DNA from: an uncultured Siphonobacter sp.
Lineage (GTDB): Bacteria; Bacteroidota; Bacteroidia; Cytophagales; Spirosomataceae
DNA: 64,000 bases
Reading direction: 5' to 3'
Assembly (NCBI GenBank): GCA_913775095.1
Contig: CAJYIW010000025.1
Location: forward strand, 1 to 64,000
Below the pieces are notes generated by a model. The model ran no database searches. It worked only from the letters and a program-made list of their open reading frames with translations, and was not told the DNA's origin. Of this stretch, positions 54,323 through 63,594 are shown piece after piece. The position numbers were made by a program, and so were the translations under genes. Position 1 is the first letter of the stretch, and every line of letters begins with the position of its first letter.

Positions 54323-54931
54323 ATGAAAAACTTTTACTTAACTCTGACACTGGTTATGAGTTTACTGGCCGGTACGATGGCCCAGGCCCAGGACATTTAC
54401 ATGAAGGTTACTCTTAACAATAGTAATCAGGTTATTACCAGCAATACCACTTTTGCAGGCACGGTTCGGGATAACAACACGAATGTCAACCTGAGTGACT
54501 ACTCTGAAATTTCTTCGCTGCAGTACGATTTAGAACAATCCCTGAATTTAGGTTCTCAGACAGGAGCAGGTGCGGGTAAAATTGCGTTTAACCCCATCAC
54601 CATTACCAAATTTACGGATGCCTCTTCGGCCAGACTTATGCAGGCATGTGCTCAAGGAGAAACGTTTAAAATTGAATTCCTCTTTGTGTCTGGAATTGAT
54701 GGTAAAACCCGGGGCGTTTCCTATAAAATGAGAACAACCGTAGCCGCCGTAAAAACGTTTTCCGGAAGTGCCTCTAACGGAGAATGCAGTACTTGTGCTG
54801 GCCTTGCCGAAAGTTTTACGTTTGAGTACGTAAATCTGGAAGTATTCACCTATAAACAGGCTCAGGATGGGACCTTACAGAGTAGCGGAAAGTTTGGCTG
54901 GGATCGAATTAACAATAAATCCATTAACTAA
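54323..54931 (+). CDS. Hcp-fold (type VI tube family) protein with a Sec signal peptide
   Basis: 202 residues. MKNFYLTLTLVMSLLAGTMA is a clear signal peptide with a signal-peptidase site near residue 22 (AQAQ). The mature protein matches the EvpC/Hcp (PF05638) pattern: an opening strand YMKVTLNN, SEISSLQYDLEQSL, then GAGAGKIAFNPITITKFTDA-SSARLMQACAQGETFKI, and closing ESFTFEYVNLEVFTYKQ. Classical Hcp is cytosolic and leaves through the T6SS, so an export signal is unexpected. A Cys pair (GECSTCAG, ~165-168) could form a disulfide once exported. It is followed two bases later by a T9SS-sorted protein. No other T6SS component is in the window. Confidence 0.8.
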   Translation: MKNFYLTLTLVMSLLAGTMAQAQDIYMKVTLNNSNQVITSNTTFAGTVRDNNTNVNLSDYSEISSLQYDLEQSLNLGSQTGAGAGKIAFNPITITKFTDASSARLMQACAQGETFKIEFLFVSGIDGKTRGVSYKMRTTVAAVKTFSGSASNGECSTCAGLAESFTFEYVNLEVFTYKQAQDGTLQSSGKFGWDRINNKSIN

Positions 54932-54933
54932 GC

Positions 54934-55755
54934 ATGAACGTATCTTTCGGTTGGGGCAAAAAAATAAATTTTGTTGCCGGATGCATCGTTTGGATAGGAT
55001 TCATCTATAGTTATTCTGGTTTTGCCCAGATTACAGCCAACCTGGCTCCGGCCAGAATTAAACGGGAAACTCAACGAAGAGTCGCCCAAACCAGGGCTAA
55101 TCATTACCGCTCCGTTTATCTGGTAGACTGGAAAAAACAACTGTTGCCCCAGACGAAGGCTCGTTCCTTCAGCGTTCTGGCCTGCCCCGGCTCCTGTATT
55201 TCGCTTCCTGACAACCCCACTCCTGTAACGCTGGTCAGCTTTACGGCCAGTCCCTTGCTGCCGAACCGGGTAAAGCTTCAGTGGAAAACAGCTTCGGAAC
55301 GAAACAGTGCCTACTTTGAGATTGAGCGAAGCAAAGATATGATTACCAAGGAGCTACTGGAAACCAAAATCCCCAGTCGCAGCCCTTCGGGAGCAGACTA
55401 TGAACTGGTTGATGCGAATGCTTATCCCGGTACGAGTTACTACCGGCTTTTTCAGGTAGATCAGGACGGCAGAAAAACCGTTTATTCCTGGCAATCGGTT
55501 GTCCTTGATGAACGGGCGTATGGTGTGTATCCCAATCCGGTTCAGAATCAGCAGTTCTGGCTTCACCTGGATGAACCCCAGCAGGCGAAACTTCATCTCT
55601 ATACACCAGATGGCAAAACGCTGGACCTGAAAAAAAACCAGAGCCGGGATCGTGACCTGCAGCTTGAGGTCATCCCTACGCTGAGTCCCGGTGTTTATAT
55701 GCTCGAAGTCAAAGAAAGAGCCACGATTCGAATGCACCGGGTCGTAGTTCCCTGA
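54934..55755 (+). CDS. T9SS-sorted secreted protein
   Basis: 273 residues. Signal peptide (FVAGCIVWIGFIYSYSGFAQ). A fibronectin-like segment TPVTLVSFTASPLLPNRVKL-QWKTASERNSAYFEIERS with SYYRLFQVDQDGRKTVYS is the usual stalk of type IX secretion substrates. The C-terminal ~75 residues (GVYPNPVQNQQFWLHLDEP through LSPGVYMLEVKE and RMHRVVVP) are a type A sorting domain. So it should cross the outer membrane by T9SS and be anchored or released. It starts two bases after the Hcp-like gene, so the two are one operon. Confidence 0.88.
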   Translation: MNVSFGWGKKINFVAGCIVWIGFIYSYSGFAQITANLAPARIKRETQRRVAQTRANHYRSVYLVDWKKQLLPQTKARSFSVLACPGSCISLPDNPTPVTLVSFTASPLLPNRVKLQWKTASERNSAYFEIERSKDMITKELLETKIPSRSPSGADYELVDANAYPGTSYYRLFQVDQDGRKTVYSWQSVVLDERAYGVYPNPVQNQQFWLHLDEPQQAKLHLYTPDGKTLDLKKNQSRDRDLQLEVIPTLSPGVYMLEVKERATIRMHRVVVP

Positions 55756-55779
55756 CACTCCTTAACCGTACACTTTCAA

Positions 55780-55812
55780 AACCAGACTTTACAGCAAAGT
55801 CTGGTTTTTTTA
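55780..55812 (+). terminator. Rho-independent terminator
   Basis: Perfect 11-bp stem (AACCAGACTTT with AAAGTCTGGTT) and five-base loop followed by a T run. Ends the Hcp-like/T9SS operon. Confidence 0.9.
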
Positions 55813-56077
55813 TACCCATCGTCTGCATCAGCGTCCCTTCTTTACACTCGGGTGCTTCGTATGAACAGACGGAATTCAGATTTTTTATTTCACTAATTAT
55901 CCCTATTAAAGTTGGTGTACAGCACTCCTGTTTTCCGAATGAAAACCCCTCATTAAAGCATTCTTTTCTAAAAATTCAGTGATAATTTTTATTCGTTACA
56001 ACGCTTTCTGTATGGTCGGTGTCATCCCTGAAACTATTCGAAAATTATTCACCCTAATAAATGAATCTCTAGCCGTT

Positions 56078-56590
56078 ATGAAAATCAAAATCCTGTGGTT
56101 GCTTGCTGGTTTAACCTTTGGCTTTATGAGTTGCCGGAAATCAGAGCCTAATCCCTGCGAGGGCCTGCTTTATAGCATTTCCTCCAATCCTATACTTATA
56201 AAATTTGTTGATGTTAAAAGCAAAAAAACCATTATTCTTAAAGAAGGTGAATTCAAAATCACTAACAATCAGACCAAGCAGATACTTAAAAACTGGGAGA
56301 TTTATAACAATGTTAATATACCCGTATCAGATACTACCCTGGCCTCAAAACTCACGGGATCTTTAATTATTCCCACAACGGTTTCATCCGCTGGCGAATA
56401 CGGGCTTACCATTGAAAGTGATTCCCTGGGAACATTCCTGATATCTTTTACCGCAACGGAAGTAAAAACCAATGAGCCGTGCGTACCCTATACCTATCCC
56501 CTGAAGGATGTTAAAATTACCAATCGGGCCTTTTCCGTCTTTCAGCACAGCGGCAAAACCTATCCTGAGGTTCTTGTCGTCGAAATATAA
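56078..56590 (+). CDS. Hypothetical lipoprotein
   Basis: 170 residues from the ATG at 56078; a longer frame from 55979 would hide the signal. Lipoprotein signal MKIKILWLLAGLTFGFMSC (Cys19). The mature part has one likely disulfide pair (Cys near 26 and near 138) and beta-strand patterns (IILKEGEFKITNNQTKQI, YGLTIESDSLGTFLISFT). No family recognised. Own transcription unit after the terminator at 55780-55812; convergent with the TonB receptor. Confidence 0.7.
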   Translation: MKIKILWLLAGLTFGFMSCRKSEPNPCEGLLYSISSNPILIKFVDVKSKKTIILKEGEFKITNNQTKQILKNWEIYNNVNIPVSDTTLASKLTGSLIIPTTVSSAGEYGLTIESDSLGTFLISFTATEVKTNEPCVPYTYPLKDVKITNRAFSVFQHSGKTYPEVLVVEI

Positions 56591-56664
56591 ACAGTGATAA
56601 GCCTCCTTGCCACGTGTCTCTTTTCCAGCAAAATATTAGACTAGGTAAAGAGGGATCTTCAACT

Positions 56665-59211
56665 CTATTTCCAGCCGGGCTCCCAGACTACATTCGTATA
56701 ATAAAACCCGCCAATCCCCGGCCCGCCGATGAACGTATCATACGATCGGTTCGTGAGATTGGTCCCTCCGGCTTTCAGCAAAAGTCCCAGCCGGGGAAGC
56801 TGGTAACTAAGCTGGGCGTCTAGGGTATGAATCGCGGCTACTGTTCCCGAGGCCAGTTCAGACTGCCAGAGAAAAGCACTCTGAAATTTATAACTGACCG
56901 AAAAGCCTATACCCGACCAGAGGTTTGCGTTGGAGGCACTGACGTTGGTAATCCATCTCGGTGTATTGAAGGCACTTTCCAGTCCATCCCCGTTTTCGGC
57001 CCGGTCCAGACGGGCGAAAGATGCATTGCCCGCCAACGACCAGTGGGCAGTTAAACTGTACCGCAGGGCTGCACTGGCCCCGTAATTATACACCCGACTT
57101 TGCGAATTCGTCCAGAGTCGATACCGATCCTGCGTAGTTGAGCTGGACAAGTAATAGCCCAGTGAATCGGCATTAGTACCGCGTGGAATATTGGCATTGA
57201 CCTGAGCCATGAAATTCCGATAAGCTGTGTAATAAAATTCGCCATCCACGTAGAGCCGTTGCTTCAGCCATAAGCCCTTATAGCCTATCTCAAAGCTATG
57301 GACCTGTTCGGGTTTCAGGTAGGTATAAGGGCTTTTTCGCAGCTGGCCTTTGTTCTTTTCAATCGCCTGAGGAGTCGTTAGTCCATTATTATTGACATCG
57401 GTATTAATGGCCGCCTGAAACGCATCGATGGACGTTCGCAGGTAAGCCCGTTCGAAAATGTTTTGGGACATAATGGGTAACCCTCCTACCCTTTTTACGC
57501 CCCCTGAAATCACGTTCGAAAAGGCTTCAAACAGAGACGGAAAGCGATAGCCATTCTGATACGAAAGACGGAAGTTGTGGAGTTCAGTTGGGCTATATAC
57601 CGCTGCCACGCGGGGATTTAACCGGGCGGTGAAATAACTGTTTTTATCTGCCCGAAGTGAAGCCGTTACTTTTAACTGATCATCGAAAAAGCCCCGGGCC
57701 GCCTGAAGAAAAGCTCCCTGCTTGCCGTAGATTAGGTTTTGTCCGGGTCTGGTAGGATTAACGAAATAGTTACCATCAGGATACACCACATAACGACGAA
57801 AGTCAAAGCCAACTAACAAATCAATTCCTGTTTGCTCACGGAAATTTTTCCAGTGTTCTTTCGTCGGCTGAACCTGTCCTTCGGCGTGATACATCCAGGA
57901 TTTTACCTGCAACGCCGCTCCCGTATCCCAGTTATTGAGGTGTCGCAATCGTTCGATTAACGCATCGTAGAACTGCGTTCCCGGCACCGGACGCCCCTGA
58001 TCGGCGGTTTTACGGGCTTGTTGTAAAGCATTGGTCCCGGAAACATCGGTTGCCCGTAAGGTATTAAATGCATTGGTAAAATCTGAAAACCACTGGTTAT
58101 CAGGCTTGAAGGAACGGTCGATATTCTCGGCCATGGAGCGGATGTTATAGGAAGAGCCCGTATTTTCGCTCGAACGATACAAACGTAACTGGACCGAAGG
58201 CGAACGCAGGGTTACACTGTGTTGATCGAGGCGGTAATCTTCCAGCCGAAAACGGTTGGTCCGCTGGTAGACGTTATTCAGCGTAGCTCCCTGGTAGGTG
58301 TAGATGAGTTCCGTAGTCGGAGTAATCCGGTAATGCAGCGATACATCCCCCCGCAGGTTCATCAGGGTATAATCCGTAGCTTCGGCTTCGTAGTAACCCG
58401 TGCGGGCCACGACGTAATTCCTTCCTCCCAATCGCAAAGTCCGGCGGTTCGCGGCTTCGTTCCCATAACTACTAACAGGATCTAAAGCGGGATTATCCAG
58501 GCCAGACAGCCCCAGAGAGCTATTTACATTTGGACTCAAATCCTGCCGATTGGCGGCAATCCAGTCATACCCCCGCTGGTACACCAGATTTACTTTAAAG
58601 GCAAATCTGTTTTTGAACGCCTGAGCGTACCGCAGACTGGTTTCGGAAAAAAGTTTGGCTGACGCCGCCGATTCTCCAATGTGATTGATTCCCGTTTTCT
58701 GAGCAATACTAAATTCCTGGGAATCAAATGGATTGCGGGTGATGATGTTCACCAGACCATTCAGGGCATTCATGCCGTACAAAGCCGAAGCTACGCCCGG
58801 CACTACCTCTACCTGCTGAATATCCAGATCGGAAGGAGCCAGAGCACTGGCCATGGAAGCCCCAATGTGCGGAGCCTGATTATCCCGACCGTCCACCAAC
58901 TGCACAAAACGAACATTAGTGGTAGTGGCAAAGCCCCGGGTGTTATACACCTTGAAGCCCAGGCTCGGCGTAAGAATCTGAATGCCTTTCAGATTCTCAA
59001 TGGCATCAAAATAGGAAGGCTGAGCAGACTGGCGAATCCGGCGGGCATCCAGCATTTCAATACTTACGGGCGACTTCAGAATGGATTCCGGCAATCGGGA
59101 AGCCGAGATCACTACCTCCCCCAACTCACGGGAACGGATCGAATCCCGGCGGGGAATGGTGTCATTCGCAACCGTGAGTAAGGTTACATACAGAAACGTA
59201 AAAGTGAGCAT
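56665..59211 (-). CDS. TonB-dependent outer-membrane receptor
   Basis: 848 residues. Short hydrophobic signal (MLTFTFLYVTLLTVA), TonB-box-like ELGEVVISASR, plug domain (SPVSIEMLDARRIRQSAQ, GIQILTPSLGFKVYNTRGFA, VQLVDGRDNQAPH, VEVVPGVASALYGMNALNG-LVNIITR) and a 22-strand-type barrel with a C-terminal NVVWEPGWK. No carboxypeptidase-like regulatory domain and no SusD neighbour, so it is of the siderophore/cofactor receptor type rather than a SusC. Ligand not evident; an operator-like inverted repeat lies 33 bases upstream. Confidence 0.92.
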   Translation of the reverse strand: MLTFTFLYVTLLTVANDTIPRRDSIRSRELGEVVISASRLPESILKSPVSIEMLDARRIRQSAQPSYFDAIENLKGIQILTPSLGFKVYNTRGFATTTNVRFVQLVDGRDNQAPHIGASMASALAPSDLDIQQVEVVPGVASALYGMNALNGLVNIITRNPFDSQEFSIAQKTGINHIGESAASAKLFSETSLRYAQAFKNRFAFKVNLVYQRGYDWIAANRQDLSPNVNSSLGLSGLDNPALDPVSSYGNEAANRRTLRLGGRNYVVARTGYYEAEATDYTLMNLRGDVSLHYRITPTTELIYTYQGATLNNVYQRTNRFRLEDYRLDQHSVTLRSPSVQLRLYRSSENTGSSYNIRSMAENIDRSFKPDNQWFSDFTNAFNTLRATDVSGTNALQQARKTADQGRPVPGTQFYDALIERLRHLNNWDTGAALQVKSWMYHAEGQVQPTKEHWKNFREQTGIDLLVGFDFRRYVVYPDGNYFVNPTRPGQNLIYGKQGAFLQAARGFFDDQLKVTASLRADKNSYFTARLNPRVAAVYSPTELHNFRLSYQNGYRFPSLFEAFSNVISGGVKRVGGLPIMSQNIFERAYLRTSIDAFQAAINTDVNNNGLTTPQAIEKNKGQLRKSPYTYLKPEQVHSFEIGYKGLWLKQRLYVDGEFYYTAYRNFMAQVNANIPRGTNADSLGYYLSSSTTQDRYRLWTNSQSRVYNYGASAALRYSLTAHWSLAGNASFARLDRAENGDGLESAFNTPRWITNVSASNANLWSGIGFSVSYKFQSAFLWQSELASGTVAAIHTLDAQLSYQLPRLGLLLKAGGTNLTNRSYDTFIGGPGIGGFYYTNVVWEPGWK

Positions 59212-59243
59212 AGTTTCGGTTTCAAACGCGGATGAACGAACGC

Positions 59244-59271
59244 ATCGTTATGTTTTACAAAATATAACGAT
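59244..59271 (-). promoter_or_regulatory. Operator-like inverted repeat upstream of the TonB receptor
   Basis: Eight-base arms ATCGTTAT and ATAACGAT separated by 12 AT-rich bases, 33-60 bases before the receptor's start. The minus strand through it (TATATTTTG) is one base from the TAnnTTTG promoter box, so a repressor bound here would cover the promoter. Not a recognisable Fur box. Confidence 0.4.
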
Positions 59272-59505
59272 AAATGAAACCGATTTGTTAATGGAGAGAG
59301 CGTATGAAAATCAAAGAGACGGGAAAGCTCAGACCGTTTTTTAGAAAAGCGTACCCATTATCTTCCTCCGTCCGATTCAAAAACAGTCGAATGCAGAAAG
59401 ATACAGGGGTTGTAAAGCCTTACTTCCCTAAAATGAACGGGGCTTTGCAGCGTAAGCTACTCCTGAGAGTAAACTTTGCATACCTGACCAGCCCCGTCGA
59501 GATCT

Positions 59506-59666
59506 TTATTCACTTTTCAGCGTTTTGACGGGGTTTAATAAGGCCGCTTTAATGCCCTGAATACTAACCAAACAACCACCAACGCCAGTTCAATCACATT
59601 AATCACTGAAAAAATTTTATGGCGACTCAGGTTGCGTCCTGCCGTTTTGAGATGGTTGATAAACAT
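59506..59666 (-). pseudogene. Internally deleted FtsX/MacB-type ABC permease relic
   Basis: On the minus strand an ATG at 59664-59666 opens MFINHLKTAGRNLSRHKIFS, the stereotyped N-terminus of Bacteroidota MacB/FtsX permeases. Within about 30 codons, and after a frame change near 59550-59570, it runs into IQGIKAALLNPVKTLKSE and a stop at 59506-59508, the stereotyped C-terminus of the same family. The ~700 residues between are missing. This is therefore the two ends of one permease gene joined by an internal deletion, and not a functional gene. Confidence 0.7.
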
Positions 59667-59832
59667 GATGTAGTTGTTTTAACTTGCGTGACCGACTTAG
59701 CTGTACTTTTTGAGACCCATTACAGACTGTTAACATTTACAATCGTTGTGATTTAATGATCAGTCCCGTCTGTCCTCTCGAATGAGACCTTCGGAAGAAT
59801 GGGACGGCTTTGAGGGTAGTCTATTTTCTTCA

Positions 59833-60035
59833 GGGCCTTCGTACGTTCGCAAGCGGAAGAAGGGCCTTCGCTTCGCTCGGGATGACAAATCGAGGTGTAG
59901 GGAGTTCTCCTGTCTGTCATTTCGAACGTAGTGAGAGATCTTCTGTAGGAATGAGTAACACAGTCTGGCTCCTGCAGTCAGAAATGGTTACATGTCGATG
60001 TAAGTAATTTTCTTCGCTATGCTCTAAATGACTAT
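59833..60035. repeat. REP-like intergenic repeat
   Basis: Contains two AGGGCCTTCG copies (59833, 59861), the phrase CTTCGCTTCGCTCGGGATGA followed by CA, and facing it TGTCATTTCGAACGTAGTGA (59916 on), an arrangement found in dispersed intergenic repeats of many Bacteroidota. A degenerate third copy, TTCTTCGCTATGCTC, lies at about 60009. Expected to recur elsewhere in the genome. Confidence 0.6.
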
Positions 60036-60471
60036 AGAGGTAACCGTAGCGGTGTATGAGTACTAATCCATTTCTTCAGTTGGTGTAATGCTACAGAAAC
60101 AGGCTAGCGAACTGAATAGATGAGTAGAAATACCTTCCTGGAAAAGTATCTGTCGCCAAACCAGTCAATAGCCTGCTTCTATTTCATCTTAACTGATAAT
60201 TCCGCTATTAACTCCTGTTAAAATATTGTATATCTTATTCTGCAACTATATCAAAATAAAATTCATGTCTTTATTAGTTTAACAGTCATATGTTTTATAA
60301 AGCAGTCTGCCAGCATTTACTTCATTTCTCAATAGCATTTTAAGTTAAGGTTTATTTACTTCTTCGTATAAATCTTCATAAAACCATAACCAGAGGTCTG
60401 TTCCCTGAGGGCAGCACCCGGCTTTAATTTGCGGACATTTTCCCCTTTTATCCACTTTCTTCCTAACACGT
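60036..60471. other. Upstream region of the second SusC gene
   Basis: About 435 bases, AT-rich in the middle. No open frame with recognisable content and no clear operator. The promoter of the SusC/SusD pair should be here. Confidence 0.5.
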
Positions 60472-63400
60472 ATGCGAACAATACTACCTATGAAGGAGTC
60501 GCCGTATATTACTATACGTTTGATAGTCCTGATTCTTTTGTGCCTGGGCGGTCTGAACAGTTTTGCCCAAACCCTAACCGGACAGGTAACGGCCCGGACC
60601 GACGGCAAGCCCATTCCCGGCGTTACGGTTCGTATTAAAAACAGCACCCGTGGTACCAACACCGACGGAGACGGGAAATATCGCCTGACGACGGCTCCGG
60701 GTGACAGCGTATTAATTTTCTCCTTCATCGGCTTTGCTCCAAAAGAGGAATCCATTGGAGCCCGCAGCGAGATCAATACCGTTTTGAGTGAAGATCAGCA
60801 ACAACTGGATGAGGTCGTGGTAACGGCTCTGGGCGTCAAGCGGGAAGAACGGTCGCTGGGGTATGCCGTTCAGAAAGTGAGCGGAACGGCCCTGCAAACC
60901 GTTAAAGGAGTTAACGTAGCGACGTCGTTAACGGGCCGGGTGTCAGGATTGTACGTACAAAACAGCACCGAATTTAATCAGGCTCCTACGCTTTCCCTTC
61001 GCGGGGAAAACCCGCTGCTGGTGATCGACGGTGTTCCCTACGGAAACATGAACCTGAGTAACATTCCCCAGGACGATATCGAAAGCATTGACGTGCTGAA
61101 AGGTCCCACGGCGGCGGCCTTATACGGTTCTCGCGGGGGCAGCGGTGCCATCATCGTTACCACAAAAAGAGGCGGTGCGAATAAAGGTTTTACGGTAACG
61201 TTCAACTCCAACAACATGGTGAATGCCGGGTTCCTGATGCTGCCCGAAGTGCAGAGCAGTTACAGTGCCGGTCTGGGCGGTACGTACAGTGCGACGGATT
61301 ACGTCTGGGGAGCGAAACTCGATATGGGCCTGAAAGCGGATCAGTGGAATCCAGAGACCAAGCAGATGGAAAACATGGAGCTGACCTCCCGGGGAAAGCA
61401 TAACTTCCGGGATTTTCTGGTGCCGGGCCTCATCACCAACAATAACATCAGCATTGCTCAGACCGGAGAAAACGGTAGTTTCCGGGCCTCTTTCAACCAC
61501 ATTTATAACAAAGGCCAGTATCCCAACCTGAAGTCAAACGCCTTTAACTTTACGGTGGGTGATGAAGTGAAGGTAGGCGAGAAATTTACCCTGTCCAGCC
61601 AGATTGGTCTGAACCGCAAAACGGCTCCTCAAATCACCGGAGCGGGTTACGGTGACCAGGGCTATATGTACCAGATTCTGATGTGGACGGGTCCTGAATA
61701 CGATCTGAGCAAATACCGCGATTACTGGCTGGTGCCCAATGAGCAACAGAACTGGCATTATTCGGCCTGGTACGATAACCCGTATCTGATCGCTTACGAA
61801 AAACTCAATGCGATTCAGCAAAACAAAATGAACGCCAACCTGACGGCGAGTTATCATCTTTTCCGGGGTGCCAAACTGATCGTTCGTCCGGGTTTTGACT
61901 GGTATCAGAACGATGAAACCCGTCGGAACCCCATCAATATTCTCTCGACGCGTGGCTGGGATGCGGCGGGTCTGTACGCAATCAATAAAAAAACGGGCTG
62001 GAGTTTCAACGGCGACGCCTTACTGACGTATAACACCTCAGTCGGTGCGTGGGGGATCGATGCGTTGGCGGGGGGAACCATTTACAGCTACAACAACAAT
62101 GAGTTATACAGTTCTACCCGCGGCGGGCTGGTCGTACCGGGCTATTATTCGCTGAATAACTCCGTGGAGCGTCCGAACGTCAGCGTGAATCCCTTGTCCA
62201 GTTCGCCCTATGGTGCCAAGCAGGTCAACAGTCTGTACGGGAAGTTAACCCTTTCCTACCTGAATGGCATTTTCGTGGACGTAACGGGCCGGAATGACTG
62301 GAGTTCCACCATGCCCGTTAGCTCACGTTCGTATTTCTATCCTTCCATAGGCGGGAGCGTGGTATTAAGTGAATTTATCAAAAACCTGCCCGGCTGGATG
62401 GATTTCTGGAAAGTCCGCGGTTCATGGACCTTATCGAAAACGGATTTGGGCGTGTATGCCACCAACCAGAATTATTCCACCACGACGGCTGACTGGGACG
62501 GGCTGAATTCGGCCAATTACCCCACCACCATCCGCAGTGCGTCGATTTTACCCGAAACGAACCGTACCTGGGAAATCGGGATGGCGGCGTATTTCCTCAA
62601 CAAACGCCTGAAATTTGACGCGGCGTATTTCAACAAGTATAACTACAACATCCAGACGAGTGCGAACATTTCTTCCGCGTCCGGCTTTTACACGACGCTG
62701 ATTAATACTGATCAGACCTACGTTCGTCGCGGGGTGGAGTTAAGTCTGGAGTCATCGATTATCAAGAAAAATAACCTGCAGTGGGACGTAACGGCGAACT
62801 GGTCCTTCAACCACCGGTATTTCAAATCGCTCGATCCCGTATATTCCGCCGATAACGCCTGGACCCAAGTGAACGGCCGGGTGGATACCTACACGGGACG
62901 CACCTGGTTGCGGGATCCTTCGGGGCAGCTTATTCACCGGGCCAATGGCATGCCGCTGGCCAGTGATTACAATTACCTCTATGGCTACACCGATCCTAAA
63001 TTCATCTGGGGTCTGGCCAATACCATCCGCTGGAATCAGCTCCAGTTTGGGCTGAGCTTCGATGGTCGCGTCGGAGGCTTGCTCAATAACTACACGGCTT
63101 ACAAAATGTGGGATACGGGCTCTCACCCCGACACGGATAATCAGTGGCGTTACGACGAAGTGGTAAACGGCAAGAAATCCTTCGTGAGCAATGGAGTAGT
63201 GGTAACGTCCGGAAGCGTGACTTACGATACCTACGGTAATATCACCAGCGATACGCGGCAATACGCGGCGAATGAAACGCGGGTTTCGTATCAGGATTAC
63301 GCCCGGAGTTACGGCGATGGTACCCGCGGAGCCAAGAATGCTACTTTCCTGAAGCTACGGGAGATTTCGATTGGCTATAACCTGCCCACTGCGGTGGCTC

Positions 63401-63561
63401 AACGCATCGGTGCCCGTTCCGCTACGCTTTCATTAACGGGTCAGAACGTGTGGATGTGGACGAAATCGTTCCGCTACGCCGATCCCGACAAAGCGGATGA
63501 TACGCAGTTGACTTCTCCGTCCGTCCGTTACCTCGGAGCCAACCTGCAGGTAACCTTCTAA
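60472..63561 (+). CDS. SusC/RagA-family TonB-dependent transporter (second locus)
   Basis: 1029 residues from 60472; a second ATG at 60490 is equally possible. Signal peptide (IRLIVLILLCLGGLNSFAQ), regulatory beta-sandwich (TLTGQVTARTDGKPIPGVTV), TonB-box-like DEVVVTALGVKREERSLGYA, plug (LDDIESIDVLKGPTAAALYG-type motif, GAIIVTTKRG) and a long barrel ending in NLQVTF. The next gene is a SusD, so this is a new nutrient-uptake locus, continuing outside the window. Substrate unknown; many pairs of this type take up peptides or glycans. Confidence 0.95.
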   Translation: MRTILPMKESPYITIRLIVLILLCLGGLNSFAQTLTGQVTARTDGKPIPGVTVRIKNSTRGTNTDGDGKYRLTTAPGDSVLIFSFIGFAPKEESIGARSEINTVLSEDQQQLDEVVVTALGVKREERSLGYAVQKVSGTALQTVKGVNVATSLTGRVSGLYVQNSTEFNQAPTLSLRGENPLLVIDGVPYGNMNLSNIPQDDIESIDVLKGPTAAALYGSRGGSGAIIVTTKRGGANKGFTVTFNSNNMVNAGFLMLPEVQSSYSAGLGGTYSATDYVWGAKLDMGLKADQWNPETKQMENMELTSRGKHNFRDFLVPGLITNNNISIAQTGENGSFRASFNHIYNKGQYPNLKSNAFNFTVGDEVKVGEKFTLSSQIGLNRKTAPQITGAGYGDQGYMYQILMWTGPEYDLSKYRDYWLVPNEQQNWHYSAWYDNPYLIAYEKLNAIQQNKMNANLTASYHLFRGAKLIVRPGFDWYQNDETRRNPINILSTRGWDAAGLYAINKKTGWSFNGDALLTYNTSVGAWGIDALAGGTIYSYNNNELYSSTRGGLVVPGYYSLNNSVERPNVSVNPLSSSPYGAKQVNSLYGKLTLSYLNGIFVDVTGRNDWSSTMPVSSRSYFYPSIGGSVVLSEFIKNLPGWMDFWKVRGSWTLSKTDLGVYATNQNYSTTTADWDGLNSANYPTTIRSASILPETNRTWEIGMAAYFLNKRLKFDAAYFNKYNYNIQTSANISSASGFYTTLINTDQTYVRRGVELSLESSIIKKNNLQWDVTANWSFNHRYFKSLDPVYSADNAWTQVNGRVDTYTGRTWLRDPSGQLIHRANGMPLASDYNYLYGYTDPKFIWGLANTIRWNQLQFGLSFDGRVGGLLNNYTAYKMWDTGSHPDTDNQWRYDEVVNGKKSFVSNGVVVTSGSVTYDTYGNITSDTRQYAANETRVSYQDYARSYGDGTRGAKNATFLKLREISIGYNLPTAVAQRIGARSATLSLTGQNVWMWTKSFRYADPDKADDTQLTSPSVRYLGANLQVTF

Positions 63562-63594
63562 GTGTCGTCTGAACCCTTATTTAAAGCATTTTCG

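Noticed and set aside
54323-54931. Evidence of a type VI secretion system in this region.
   Set aside because: Only an Hcp-fold protein is present; no VgrG, sheath, baseplate or ClpV gene was found, and the signal peptide argues against classical T6SS export.
59212-59505. Cobalamin or other riboswitch upstream of the TonB receptor.
   Set aside because: No B12-box or comparable conserved core was seen; only a short inverted repeat.
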